Positions 27,101-34,602 of a stretch of 64,000 bases of DNA are shown here, in pieces. Numbering within the stretch: position 1 is the first letter of the stretch; every line of letters begins with the position of its first letter. Source of the stretch: Ephydatia muelleri (Eukaryota > Porifera > Demospongiae > Spongillida > Spongillidae); assembly GCA_013339895.1 (NCBI GenBank), contig JABACO010000003.1:641635-705634 (forward strand). The letters are read 5' to 3'. The notes under the pieces are model-generated. The model worked only from the letters and a program-made list of their open reading frames with translations, was not told the DNA's origin and did no database searches. The position numbers were made by a program, and so were the translations under genes.

Positions 27101-29968
27101 GGAGTCTCGTTTCACGTGAAATCAAGGCGTAGAAAGTGTAAGTTTTCAGCTAGTATTCCGGTACACACATGTAAATACAATTGAATGTATTATTATACGT
27201 TGGGGCATTTTAGCACATGTCATGATTACGTTGTGTGCATTTATCATTTTGTGCATAGCTTGTGTGCATCACCCCATATATAATTTCTTCACTTGTAGCA
27301 GAAATTCAATAACATTAAACAGGGTTCCTTTGCACACGTCATCATTCACTACTGGGGACTCATGTACTAAACAGGGTTCCTTTGCACACGTTATCATTTT
27401 GGACTCAGGGTACATGCTGCATTGCATGTGCACAACGTATAATGATACCACTCACTTTATCCTGCATGTTGACCTCTGCACCCCTATCCAATAGCACCTT
27501 GATACACTCCACCTGCCCTGCCTCTGAAGCTATCATCAGTGCGGTCCGTCCATCCTGTAATGATAAGTGCACATCGTCATGGGAGCACCACCAATGTCAG
27601 ATACAGTACAATAACACACTACCCATCGTTCTACTAATGTACATAAAGTGACAGTACACAAGAACCAACACCACACACAGTTCCACAACACATTCTGCTA
27701 ACAATAAAAGAGGCAATATCTCCACTGTGAGGAACATACAGCGCTCTCTCATACACCATGATGTCATACACCTCTCATATCCTCCCACCCCTCCCCATAC
27801 AACACGCCTCATCACTCTATGAATACACAGTCCAGAGGATAGAAGAACACTAAGAGTCACCACACACTTCAACTCCAGAACTGACTACACACATTCAATA
27901 AGGCCTCACTGGTGAGTTGTACCTCATCCCCAGGCCACCATACAACTGTATATTGTACCCATACTTTGCCTTGCACTGGATGTGCACCACATCATGTAGG
28001 TGGGGGTGGGGGAGGGGGGGAGGGTAATGGGGTCTAGATTGAGGTCATAATGAATGTGGGAGGAGACATCTACTCAACAGATAAGGGGTTTGGTGAAGCT
28101 CAAGCTATCCTATAAGGTCCTTGAGCCTCGTTTCAAGTGCAATCAAGGCGCCAGAAAGTATAAGTTTTTCAGCTAGTCCGGTACACACATGTAATGACCA
28201 TTGAATGGTACGTGTATTATTATAAGATGGGGCATTTTAACCACATGTGATTAAATTGGTGGCATTTTTCATTCTGCACATCGGTAGTGGGTTTACATCT
28301 ACACCACTCACCATGTTCTGCATGTTGAACTTTGCACGCCTATCCAATAGCACCTTGATACACTCCACCTTCCCTGCCTCTGAAGCCTTCATCAGTGCAG
28401 TCTCTCCATCCTGTAATGATAAGTGCATATCGTCATGGGAGTACCACCAATGTCAGATACAGTACAATAACACACTACCCATCGTTCTACTAATGTACAT
28501 AAAGTGACAGGACACAAGGACCAACACCACACACAGTTCCACAACACATTCTGCTAACACTAAAAAGAGGCAATATCTCCACTGTGAGGAACATACAGTG
28601 CTCTCTCATACACCATGATGTCATACACCTCTCATATCCTCCCACCCCTCCCCATACAACAAGCCTTATCACTCAGAACACTAAGAGTCACCACACACTT
28701 CAATAACAGAGCAAACTACACACATTCAATACGGCCTCACTGGTGAGTTGTGCCTCATCCCCAGACCACCATACTTTGCCATGCACTGGATGTGCATCCA
28801 CATCATGTAGGTGGAGGGGGAGGGGCGTGGGTTGGGGTCTAGATTGAGGTCATAATGAATGTGGGAGGAGACACCTACTCAACAGATATGGGGTTAGGTG
28901 AACTTCAACCTATATTCCTATCAGGTTCTGGAGTCTCCTTTCACGTGCAATCAAGGCACAGGTTTTCAGCTAGTATTCCGGTACACACATGTAAATATCC
29001 ATTGAATGTATTATTATATGTTGGGGCATTTTAGCCACATGTGATTACGTTGTGTGCATTTATCATTTTGTGCATAGCTTGTGTGCATCACCCCAAGCAT
29101 AATTTCTTCACTTGTAGCAGAAATTAAATAACATTAAACAGGGTTCCTTTACACACGTCATCGTTCACTACTGGGGACTCAGGGTACATGCTTCGTTGCA
29201 TGTGCACAGTGTAGTCTCTTCCCGCTGTAATGATAAGTGCATATCATGAAGGGGGTACCACCAATGTCAGATACAGTACTTATCATTACAGTAGGGAGAG
29301 ACCATACTGATGATTGCTTATGACCATGGGCACATGGAATGTGTGAAGATGCTAGTGGATAAGGGTGCACAGGTCAACAACATTCAGGACATGGTGAGTT
29401 TGAGTGGTGTCATTACACACTGTGTACATGCAATGCAGCATGTAGCCCGAGTCCCCAGTTGTGAATGATGACGTGTGTGTAGGAACCCTGTTTAGTGGAT
29501 GGATGCCATGTTATTTAATTTCCACGATCAGTACAAAGATGCCTACATCAGTAACAATCATGATAGAAATGTTGAACCATTGCGTACTACTTCATAGATC
29601 TATCCCCATTGCAATACCAGATGAGTACATGTAACCATGACCTTTAATACACTATACACAAACACACCACAGTACCTCGTGCAGAGAACCAGACCTCATT
29701 TTGGGAATGTACCTCATACATCATTGCTTACTGGAACCAGGGACTAGGCGTGTGTGTCACATGCATATTTGGAGCACTTAAGGTAAGATCGAAATGCTTT
29801 ACGTAAACCACGACCCATTGTCACTTTACGATTTCCCAACATTACACGTTCATGACACACGTCTCTCACCCAATCAGTAGCATCAATGCCTGCTCCCAGT
29901 TGGAGAAGTCGAGCAATCTCCTTCACATCACCATCCATTGCTGCAGCTCTTAGCTCCACTCCGAGTTC
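22..29968 (-). CDS. Giant multi-exon ankyrin-repeat gene (partial at 3' end), one repeat per 99-nt exon
   Basis: Twenty-nine minus-strand exons each encode one ankyrin repeat. Each lies between an acceptor of the form TTATCATTACAG and a GTGAGT donor, and nearly all are exactly 99 nt, phase 0 at both ends. Repeats carry the family signature TALM(K/M)A..G..E..K.LLD.GA.VN. Reading order runs from 29,968 down to 22; the gene leaves the window at the left edge, so no stop codon is seen. The first repeat (29,870-29,968) is divergent and looks like an N-terminal cap. The upstream start exon was not found. Ankyrin solenoids bind proteins; no catalytic domain is visible. The gene lies directly downstream of, and in the same orientation as, a CARD/Death-domain gene. 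Whether all exons enter one transcript or are used alternatively cannot be told from sequence. Exons are certain as ankyrin repeats; a single gene is inference. Confidence 0.8.
348..446 (-). CDS. Ankyrin exon R28
   Basis: 33 codons, head WGA, helix KASKEGKVECVK, loop DAGVQVNVQNE; intact splice sites. Confidence 0.85.
1029..1127 (-). CDS. Ankyrin exon R27
   Basis: 33 codons, head WGK, helix KAYNRGHIECAK, loop VDKGAQVNIQDT; intact. A standard-length member of the KAY..GH subfamily. Confidence 0.85.
1512..1610 (-). CDS. Ankyrin exon R26
   Basis: 33 codons, head VGE, helix MASTAGKVECVK, loop DRGAKVNMQDE; intact splice sites. Confidence 0.85.
2335..2433 (-). CDS. Ankyrin exon R25
   Basis: 33 codons, head WGW, helix MASEAGKVECIK, loop DRGADVNMQSK; intact splice sites. 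Confidence 0.85.
3181..3220 (-). pseudogene. Truncated ankyrin exon (left copy)
   Basis: Only 40 nt of the donor side of a cassette exon remains before a deletion joins it to AATAACACAC, upstream of a gypsy fragment. Same breakpoint as the copy at 18,575-18,614. Confidence 0.75.
3347..4215 (+). mobile_element. 5'-truncated Ty3/gypsy retrotransposon fragment, copy 1
   Basis: The coding remnant is the C-terminal integrase of a gypsy-type polyprotein: MFGRQASIPVDLMFP, then KGALVWLFDP, then HHPWKGPFVV and HIVHFDRLK. The frame breaks at an A-run near 3,648, and a TA insertion near 3,949 causes a premature stop. A purine tract (GAGAGGGAGCAA) is followed by a 127-bp LTR-like segment at 4,089-4,215 that begins TGTAATG and ends CATTACA. 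No 5' LTR, protease or reverse transcriptase is present. TAACT flanks both ends. Dead element. Confidence 0.8.
4903..5001 (-). CDS. Ankyrin exon R24
   Basis: 33 codons, head DGA, helix KASKEGQVECVK, loop DASVQVNVQNM; acceptor preceded by TTTTCATTACAG. Intact. Confidence 0.85.
5874..5966 (-). CDS. Ankyrin exon R23 (31-residue variant)
   Basis: 31 codons. A 6-nt in-frame loss shortens the loop to DAGVQVQNK, removing the NV of the usual QVNVQN. Head WGA, intact splice sites; the frame is preserved. Confidence 0.85.
6547..6651 (-). CDS. Ankyrin exon R22 (35-residue variant)
   Basis: 35 codons, head NGQ, helix MAYDHGHMECAK, loop VDKGAQVNNIQATL; intact splice sites. Close relative of R7 and R9. 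Confidence 0.85.
7183..7410. mobile_element. Unique insertion, possible hAT-type transposon remnant
   Basis: About 230 bp not seen in any other module. It opens with CAGGGGTGGAAATAATTGGGCGG, an opening that resembles hAT terminal repeats from general knowledge, and continues with repeated TTGGTCAGCCA motifs. No matching right end or coding sequence was found. Confidence 0.35.
7473..7571 (-). CDS. Ankyrin exon R21
   Basis: 33 codons, head WGW, helix VKASKEGKVEFVK (Phe replaces the near-invariant Cys), loop DRGAEVNMKNK; intact. It lies next to a unique insertion at about 7,183-7,410. Confidence 0.85.
7949..8047 (-). CDS. Ankyrin exon R20
   Basis: 33 codons, head VGE, helix MASEAGQVKCIK (Lys replaces the usual Glu before Cys), loop DRGANVNMQDG; intact splice sites. 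Confidence 0.85.
9691..9789 (-). CDS. Ankyrin exon R19
   Basis: 33 codons, same protein sequence as R18; intact splice sites. First copy of the 1.74-kb tandem duplication. Confidence 0.85.
11434..11532 (-). CDS. Ankyrin exon R18
   Basis: 33 codons, head VGR, helix MASKAGKVECIK, loop DRGAEVNMKGK. Same encoded repeat as R19, 1,743 bp away, from a recent tandem duplication. Confidence 0.85.
11907..12005 (-). CDS. Ankyrin exon R17
   Basis: 33 codons, head WGW, helix VKASEAGQVECIK, loop DSGAEVNMQNK; intact acceptor and donor. The open frame ends soon outside the exon. Confidence 0.8.
12718..12816 (-). CDS. Ankyrin exon R16
   Basis: 33 codons, head REE, helix KASAAGKVECIK, loop DRGADVNMQDK; intact splice sites. 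Confidence 0.85.
13518..13619 (-). CDS. Ankyrin exon R15 (34-residue variant)
   Basis: 34 codons, head SWEQ, helix KASTAGQVECIK, loop DWGADVNMQDE; intact splice sites. Confidence 0.85.
14340..14438 (-). CDS. Ankyrin exon R14
   Basis: 33 codons, head REE, helix KASVAGKVECVK, loop DRGAEVNMQSK; intact. It differs by only a few residues from the inverted exon at 16,295-16,393. Confidence 0.85.
15151..15252 (-). CDS. Ankyrin exon R13 (34-residue variant)
   Basis: 34 codons with an extended head SWEQ, helix KASTAGQVECIK, loop DRGAEVNMQSK; intact splice sites. The same head occurs in R15. Confidence 0.85.
15788..16575. repeat. Inverted array module
   Basis: The direct-orientation text breaks after CTATAAGGTCCTTGAGCC and continues as the reverse complement of a module (ATAGCTTGAGCCTCACC...). 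It resumes directly with TCCTATAAGGTCCTTGAGCC near 16,577. GGCTCAAGCTAT/ATAGCTTGAGCC form an inverted repeat at the left breakpoint. Contains the intact plus-strand ankyrin exon. Confidence 0.8.
16295..16393 (+). CDS. Ankyrin exon in inverted block (plus strand, intact)
   Basis: 33 codons, head REE, helix KASAAGKVECVK, loop DRGAEVNMQSK, with acceptor TTATCATTACAG and donor GTGAGT, all on the plus strand. It lies inside a 0.79-kb inverted module, so it cannot join the minus-strand transcript unless the block flips back. No stop or frame damage is visible. Confidence 0.7.
16772..16870 (-). CDS. Ankyrin exon R12
   Basis: 33 codons, head YGE, helix MASTAGKVECIK, loop DWGAEVNMQNK; intact splice sites. 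First direct-orientation exon right of the inverted block. Confidence 0.85.
17747..17845 (-). CDS. Ankyrin exon R11
   Basis: 33 codons, head DGL, helix MASKAGKVECIK, loop DRGAEVNMQDK. The donor reads AAAGTGAGT. Intact. Confidence 0.85.
18575..18614 (-). pseudogene. Truncated ankyrin exon (right copy)
   Basis: The first 40 plus-strand bases of a cassette exon (donor side, CTCGTCCTGCATG...CAATAGC) are present. The acceptor side is lost and the sequence jumps to AATAACACAC. The same breakpoint is seen at 3,220, so the deletion predates the segmental duplication carrying both copies. The intact equivalent is at 26,464-26,562. Confidence 0.75.
18741..19608 (+). mobile_element. 5'-truncated Ty3/gypsy retrotransposon fragment, copy 2
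   Basis: Near-identical to the fragment at 3,347-4,215, including the A-run frame break and the truncated ankyrin exon upstream. The two therefore arose by segmental duplication, not by two insertions. The downstream frame stays open to a natural-looking stop just before the purine tract (no TA insertion). The LTR-like segment (19,493-19,608) lacks about 10 bp present in copy 1. Confidence 0.8.
20312..20410 (-). CDS. Ankyrin exon R10
   Basis: 33 codons. The head reads WGWRALM, so the usual T of TALM is Arg. Helix KASEEGEVECLK, loop DAGVRVNVQNM. The acceptor is TTATAG instead of TTACAG but still AG-ending. Confidence 0.8.
20995..21099 (-). CDS. Ankyrin exon R9 (35-residue variant)
   Basis: 35 codons, head RGQ, helix KAYDRGHIECAK, loop VDKGAQVNNIQATL. 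The extra Asn and C-terminal codon lengthen the inter-repeat loop without changing frame. Confidence 0.85.
21279..22749. repeat. 92-bp tandem array (about 16 copies)
   Basis: The unit begins CACCTCTCATATCCTCCCAC and ends AACACTAAGAGTCAA. Starts are spaced 92 bp apart (21,279; 21,371; 21,463; 21,555 and so on), with one 91-bp step. The unit is a piece of the ordinary intron module expanded locally between ankyrin exons R9 and R8. No spacer variation, so not CRISPR-like. Confidence 0.9.
23325..23423 (-). CDS. Ankyrin exon R8
   Basis: 33 codons, head WGA, helix VKASEEGKVECVK, loop DASVQVNVQNM. Third subfamily (LLLDA..QVNVQN) with R10, R23, R24, R28 and R29. It is part of a segment duplicated with about 5.3-7.1 kb. 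Confidence 0.85.
24004..24105 (-). CDS. Ankyrin exon R7 (34-residue variant)
   Basis: 34 codons, head NGQ, helix MAYDHGHMECAK, loop VDKGAQVNIQATL. It belongs to the second subfamily (MAY/KAY..GH..CAKMLVDKGAQ) with R9, R22 and R27. One codon longer than standard; frame kept. Confidence 0.85.
24817..24915 (-). CDS. Ankyrin exon R6
   Basis: 33 codons, head WGW, helix KASKAGQVECIK, loop DRRAKFNMQNM; intact splice sites. Confidence 0.85.
25636..25734 (-). CDS. Ankyrin exon R5
   Basis: 33 codons, head DEE, helix MASEAGKVECIK, loop DRRAKFNMQNM; intact splice sites. Confidence 0.85.
26464..26562 (-). CDS. Ankyrin exon R4
   Basis: 33 codons, head DGW, helix KASEAGKVECIK, loop DRRAEVNMKGK; intact splice sites. 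It lies just left of the gypsy-free version of the insertion site. Comparison with this module shows what was deleted in the two truncated exons at 3,181 and 18,575. Confidence 0.8.
26625..26760. other. Gypsy-free version of the insertion site
   Basis: The flank CACACTTTAACATATTTTGTACTG...TTCTATTTATATAACT that precedes both gypsy fragments here runs straight into ATAACTCATACCCC, the sequence that follows them. This is either the empty target site with a single TAACT or a precise excision-like deletion. The adjacent ankyrin exon is intact here. Confidence 0.7.
27456..27554 (-). CDS. Ankyrin exon R3
   Basis: 33 codons, head DGR, helix MIASEAGQVECIK, loop DRGAEVNMQDK; intact splice sites. The 3' flank is a mosaic module resembling the one that carries R11. 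Confidence 0.85.
28312..28410 (-). CDS. Ankyrin exon R2
   Basis: 33 codons, head DGE, helix KASEAGKVECIK, loop DRRAKFNMQNM. Intact acceptor TTACAG and donor GTGAGT. The RRAKFN loop is shared with R5 and R6, marking a local subfamily. Confidence 0.85.
29292..29393 (+). pseudogene. Inverted ankyrin exon with stop codon
   Basis: Plus-strand 34-codon exon of the MAY..GH subfamily with acceptor TTATCATTACAG and donor GTGAGT. Its first codon is TAG and ALMM is changed to ILMI. It lies in an inverted piece of about 29,281-29,650; the broken remnant of a minus-oriented exon ends just before it, at about 29,213-29,225. Both orientation and stop argue that it is dead. Confidence 0.7.
29870..29968 (-). 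CDS. Ankyrin exon R1, divergent N-terminal (cap) repeat
   Basis: A 33-codon exon between acceptor CTGTAG and donor GTGAGA. It encodes a repeat with core ELRAAAMDGDVKEIARLLQ and end GAGIDATDW. It is clearly unlike the array consensus and its flanks do not match the array modules, so it is probably the ancestral first repeat. Same length and phase (0-0) as all later cassettes. Confidence 0.8.
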
Positions 29969-32127
29969 CTACAGCGATGGAGTGATTATTCGTGCGCCAG
30001 TGTCAACGTGGGTACTCCACCACCATGCAGACTATTCACACCAATCACATGCAGGTAACATCTAGGGCATGCGATAAACAGATACTTCATTACCCTCCTG
30101 GACGACGCCATCCATATAAGCGGTCAGTAAACACACATAGTGCAAATAGAGTATCACGGGATACATGTAATTCCGGCACAGCACTGTCTCCATGAATACC
30201 GAGGGACATGTCACGGTATATTTGGTCCGCCAGCCGTGACCAACCGTTTGATGACGCCATCCATAAACGGTCAGTATATAATACAGCTGCAGTTAAAAAT
30301 CGTCATACGTCAAATGATGCTTACTAGTTAAATAATGATGATGCAATTCAAATAAGTTTACTATTAAAGTTTTTATTAACCGATTACCAAAATACACAAT
30401 GTCGTGAAATCAGAGATAAAATATAAATATTATCTCTGGCGCTACTTTGGCAGAGACTGAATGCTCGCTTTCTTCAGTCGGAGTGCAAAGTAAGAGGTCC
30501 TTTTTAGTGTTTCTTATAATATTGTTTCGCGCTAGTGTTTGAAAAATGACGACAGTGGATAACTCATTTTGAAGTAAGTTCTAATTATTGCGCGCATGAT
30601 CTGTACAGTATTGCATCTAGCTTGGTGTTTGAAGTGGTGTGTGGGCTACTGGGGCTGTAATATGACTGTTGTAGGGTGAGTTGGCAGGGCTAGAGTTGGT
30701 ATTTATAGCATCATAACTGGTGTGCATAGAATAAAGTGATGTTGCCATGTTGGATGGTAGATAGAGTGTTGGAAGATTAAATGTGGGTGTTGGAAATTTA
30801 TTTGAGTGTTGATGTAGGTGGGATATTGCACATGTGTATGCATGTGTGAGTTTTGTGTGTGAGTGTGCATGTGCATGTGTATGTGTCTGTTGTGTGTTGT
30901 GTATGCATGTGTGTGTTGTATCTGTATGCATGAGTGTGTGTGTGTGGTATATGTGTGCATGTGTGTGTACTTGTCTCTGTGTTGTAAGTGTGTGCATGTG
31001 TATTATGTATGCATGTGTGTGTTGTGTGCAGCTGTGCAATGTTGGAGGGTTGCTAGCTTGGGTGTTGGAAGTGGTGTGTGGTAGAAATGTAAAAAGATTT
31101 TATGACATTGTATGTAGGATTGTAAGGGTTTGTTGGAGGTGGTGTGTAGGGATGTTGGAGTATATAGGTGATGTAGGTGTTGGAGGGATGATGTGGTTTG
31201 TTGGAGGGTGGAGGTGATGTCCCTCCACATCACCTCCACCCTACACATCACACACTCCTCCACCCTTCTACACCCTGGTGTGGGAGAGGGTGGAATGGGT
31301 GATGGAGGGTGTGTTTGGAGGATGTAGGTGATGTGGGTGATAGGATTCATTCTATGAGGTGTTGGAAGGTTGTGTTAAGTGTGTGGTGATGCAGGATTGG
31401 TGGTGGTGTGTATGATGTTATAGGATTGAAAGTGGTGTATGGAATGTTGTGGGGTGTATGGAATGTTGGAGGTGGTGATTGTAAGGGATGTGTATCCATC
31501 TCTTGCCTGTAGGATTCCATCCCATGTTGCTCTACTTCATTCTGAACCACTACCAGGAGCCATTGGCTCATGCCGTTTCCATCACTACCGGCACCACCTC
31601 CTGCACCACCAAGTCATGACTAGCTTCATTCGATTTCTTATTTCAAATTGAATTCATTGCATGTTTATGTTGTTGTGGTGGATACACCACAACGCTACAA
31701 TTGGTTAATAACTTTTTTAAAGCGTAACTTAGTAAACAGAAATATAATGCGAATGAGTTGCCATCACTTACATTTCTAACAGCTGGAAAACTAGCTAGGT
31801 AATTATTATTATTGCTGCTGTTATTCTGTGACAATAGTAACATTTGGACGTTCGGTTATCTGCGGTTGACCAAAATATTTCTGTGTACATTTAGGTAGTA
31901 AATGTTTCTCTGTCAATCTATAACTGACATTACGTTATCTAAGCACTTTCTAATGTATCTACCAAAGGCTGGATACAGAGGAAAGTGGGGTCAGTGTGGT
32001 GGATGTGAGGGGTGCAGAGTGTGGGTATGAAAGAAATGTGGTTGTGGTCATTTTATCTAACAAATGAATGTTAATTCTTCCCACCCAAAATACAAACTGT
32101 AAAAAGCCAAACTCATATAAAATATGA
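29969..32127. other. Intergenic region, TG-rich
   Basis: No coding region is supported. 30,826-31,040 is imperfect TG-rich repeat and 31,050-31,450 is GGTGATGT-type low complexity with a local palindrome near 31,195-31,240. Near 30,095 and 30,245 a GACGCCATCCATA..CGGTCAG motif occurs twice. The first exon and promoter of the ankyrin gene should lie here on the minus strand but were not identified. Confidence 0.5.
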
Positions 32128-34602
32128 AGGTCACTTCGAGATCTTGTCTCTCAGTTTCTTTGCTAGAGGAACATGAGCTTCATCCGATTCAAGCACTTCC
32201 AGAAGTGTGTAGAAACATTTTGGTTCAGTGGTTATGTGCTTCTCCAGAGTACTCAACAATTGTCTGTTCTTCTGTGCAGTTGGAGCATCGTACAGCTGGT
32301 CCCTCTCTGATGGTGTTAGGAGCTCTTTTCCATAGAGATCAGCTATCAGGCCATCAGCCTGGTCATTAGTGATGCCTTTGAACAACTCGGAGTAGCACAT
32401 CTTGAAAGCCTTCTCTCCAGATGGGAGAACAGATTGAGCAGCCATTGGAGTGCCTGAATAATGCACATATGGATCTTATCACACTGCTCACATGAGGGTG
32501 ATATAATCTAGCAACATTCTCTCTGTGCACTGGGCTCAGGTTGAAGGTAGAGCACATTACTGTACAGTGCTATAAAGATTTTTTGTCCGTGCAATCCACC
32601 CACCAAAATCTAGATTAAAAAGCTGAAGATTACGAAGCCATCAGTATAATAATCAACACAACCAGTGCAAACCATACCAAGAACCAAATCCTTGTCTTAT
32701 AATTAGTAACTCCAAAGTAGCTAATATTGTATATACTTAGACAAATGTGTGTTCAGATCAGATACATACACTATAAGTCACACTGCTTACCTGTTCTGCC
32801 ATTACTGCCTCCTCTGACAGGTACACTATCCACCACAGGCTGCTCCACTTGCACATCCCCTGAGGCTCCCGGCATACCTATATTCAAACATGTTGATCTT
32901 GGTGGTGTACCCTACTACACATACACAACATACACAACGCGCTCCATTCCACCAGTAGATATGTGGTTCTCAAAACACATACGATACATGAGTCCTAACA
33001 CTGTTGAACACATCAATGCTACTCATAATCACCTTTCTGTTGTGCTCCAATACCCACATATGCCTTCACCTTTTCAGCTATGACTGCCTCATCACATGAT
33101 TCCAGGACAGCAATCAGAGATGACCATGTCACTCCTTGTACCTTCAGCCATGTTTGGAACATCTCCCTACTGCATTCTTCTGCTTGGTTTGGGTATCGTT
33201 GCTCTATTATCTTCAACTGTCGACCATTAGGATCGAAGTTGAAAGCCACACACAGATTCTTCCAGTTGTCAGCCACATTTCTTATGATGGAGACCACCTC
33301 TCCATCCACAGTGATGCTTTGCAGCTCTGCTAATGTAGGCCTTTGGTCACGGCGTGGTAGAGCACATGGAGCTGGTGTACAAAGGGTTAATATCAAATGA
33401 CTGGAAATCCCTTTTAGTCCTCCTTGCCAAACTAAAACCTTAAAAACTGTAACTGGTTTCCATGGTGATACACATTTAAACAGACACACGATACACACCT
33501 GCCACCTGGGAGGGCTTAGTTTGTCTGATGCAAAGAGATGGTTGCCATGGTGATGTACCTAAAGGTGTGTGCCCATCAAGGTGACTCTCACTGATGGACA
33601 CAAGAAGATATGCTTACCATATTTGGCTGCCAACTCATTGGCCAAAGCAACTTCACCAACAGCTAAGGCTTGGAGTACAGTGATGATGGTGTCCCATGTG
33701 TAAGGACTGCATCTCCTGCTGTTCCACTCTGTCAACACATGCTCAAAACAGTCCATTGGGGAATATTGTCTCTCCAGTCCATCCAGCACTCCCTTTGGTA
33801 CTTTTAGAAGATTTCCAACAACCCTCCATTTTCCGGGAATAACAGCTGCAACCTCATTCAGCAGGGTTGGTAGGTCTGGTTCTATTTATAGAATGGGAAG
33901 GGATGGAGGAGGGGGAGGGAGAGAAGGGTGGAGGAGGGAGGGAGGGTGGAGGAGGGGGAGGGAGAGAGGGGTGGAGGAGGCAGAGGGGTGGAGGAGGAGG
34001 AGGCAGAGAGGGGTGGAGGAGGGAGGGAGGGAGGAAGGGGTAAAGAAGATAGATGTACACACATCTCTATCTCTGTGGTCAATATGTTACCCAAAGGTAG
34101 TGGGCAAGATGGCCTTCAAGATGGTGAGATATTTGGTTTCCCTCTCAAAGGTCTGTACTGAACATACCATTGGTCCCTGAACTAGCTGGGTCTTCCCACT
34201 GAATGCCAAAAAGTGTCCCTCCAAGGTTCCCTAGCAACACAATAGAAGTGCATGGTTACGTACTGCAGCCGTCTGCCAGCCGTCGGCCATAACAGACCAC
34301 CTACTGTAGGTCTTCGTGAGCTCCTCTGCAAGTCGTTGCAACGCCGGGTCTCCTGACAGAATCTTCACAAAGTCTTCAAACTTCTTTGGCGTAACTCTCA
34401 CTTGAGCCACCACCGATTCCATGAGCTGGCTGACCTGGTGTGCCTTTGAATATCCGAGGGTATTCAAGGTGCTGCTCATCGATTGGTAGCTAAGTAACTC
34501 CTTTGCGACGAGACTATGCGCAAAATGGTTTAGCTCTATAGTGGCTAACAATGAATTAATGTCGGCCATCTTCTGCTGAAGAGCTCGTGTCTCGGGGTTC
34601 AT
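32128..34602 (-). CDS. CARD-Death-Death-CARD adaptor protein, 5 exons, 430 aa
   Basis: Exons (minus): 34,602-34,305; 33,881-33,618; 33,371-33,054; 32,877-32,791; 32,453-32,128. The total is 1,293 nt in one open frame and all introns are phase 1. Exon 1 encodes a CARD-like helical bundle (about aa 17-99, e.g. FAHSLVAKELLSYQSMSS). Exon 2 is a Death domain (aa 100-187, WRVVGNLLKVPKGVLDGLE). Exon 3 is a second Death domain (aa 188-293, WKNLCVAFNFDPNGRQLKII). Exon 4 is a short linker, and exon 5 a second CARD (aa 330-428) followed by TGA. Such death-fold proteins nucleate homotypic signalling complexes in apoptosis or innate immunity. No caspase, NACHT or TIR domain is present, so it looks like a pure adaptor. 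An optional 18-nt, frame-preserving microexon may exist at 34,168-34,185. Domain calls are by eye; death-fold subtype could be revised. Confidence 0.8.
33882..34060. repeat. GA-rich low-complexity tract in a CARD-gene intron
   Basis: GGAGGGAGGGTGGAGGAGG-type purine repeats on the plus strand; on the gene's sense strand this forms a long polypyrimidine tract upstream of exon 2. The open frames through it are composition artefacts. Confidence 0.8.

Larger units (their letters stand above)
1..29650. repeat. Tandem array of about 0.8-kb modules, mostly one ankyrin exon each
   Basis: The intronic part of each module recurs with high similarity. A block starting ATGATAAGTGCATATCGTCATG follows the exon on the plus strand. 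Next comes a segment with CATACACCATGATGTCATACACCTC, then a G-run block after CATCATGTAGGTGG, then CTATAAGGTCCTTGAGCC, then CGGTAGTGGGTTTACATCTACACCACTCAC leading into the next exon. A second module type (with CATGTACTCATCTGGTATTGC) carries the KAY/MAY exons. Some module copies have lost their exon. I saw no other convincing coding segment inside the repeated introns. Confidence 0.85.

Noticed and set aside
31503..31614. Possible plus-strand exon after CTGTAG (FHPMLLYFILNHYQEPLAH... to TGA)
   Set aside because: Short, no partner exon, no domain recognised, in low-complexity surroundings.
32128..32140. Direct splicing of the second CARD exon into the ankyrin array
   Set aside because: An in-frame TGA follows the CARD and no good donor precedes it (only a weak AA/GTGACC). 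Treated as two genes unless RNA shows otherwise.
33480..33526. Extra linker exon between the two Death domains
   Set aside because: Candidate splice pairs either break the frame or are weak; exon 2 joins exon 3 directly in phase 1.
33893..34180. Gly/Arg/Glu-rich and Pro-rich ORFs
   Set aside because: Composition of a GA-rich intronic tract in the CARD gene.
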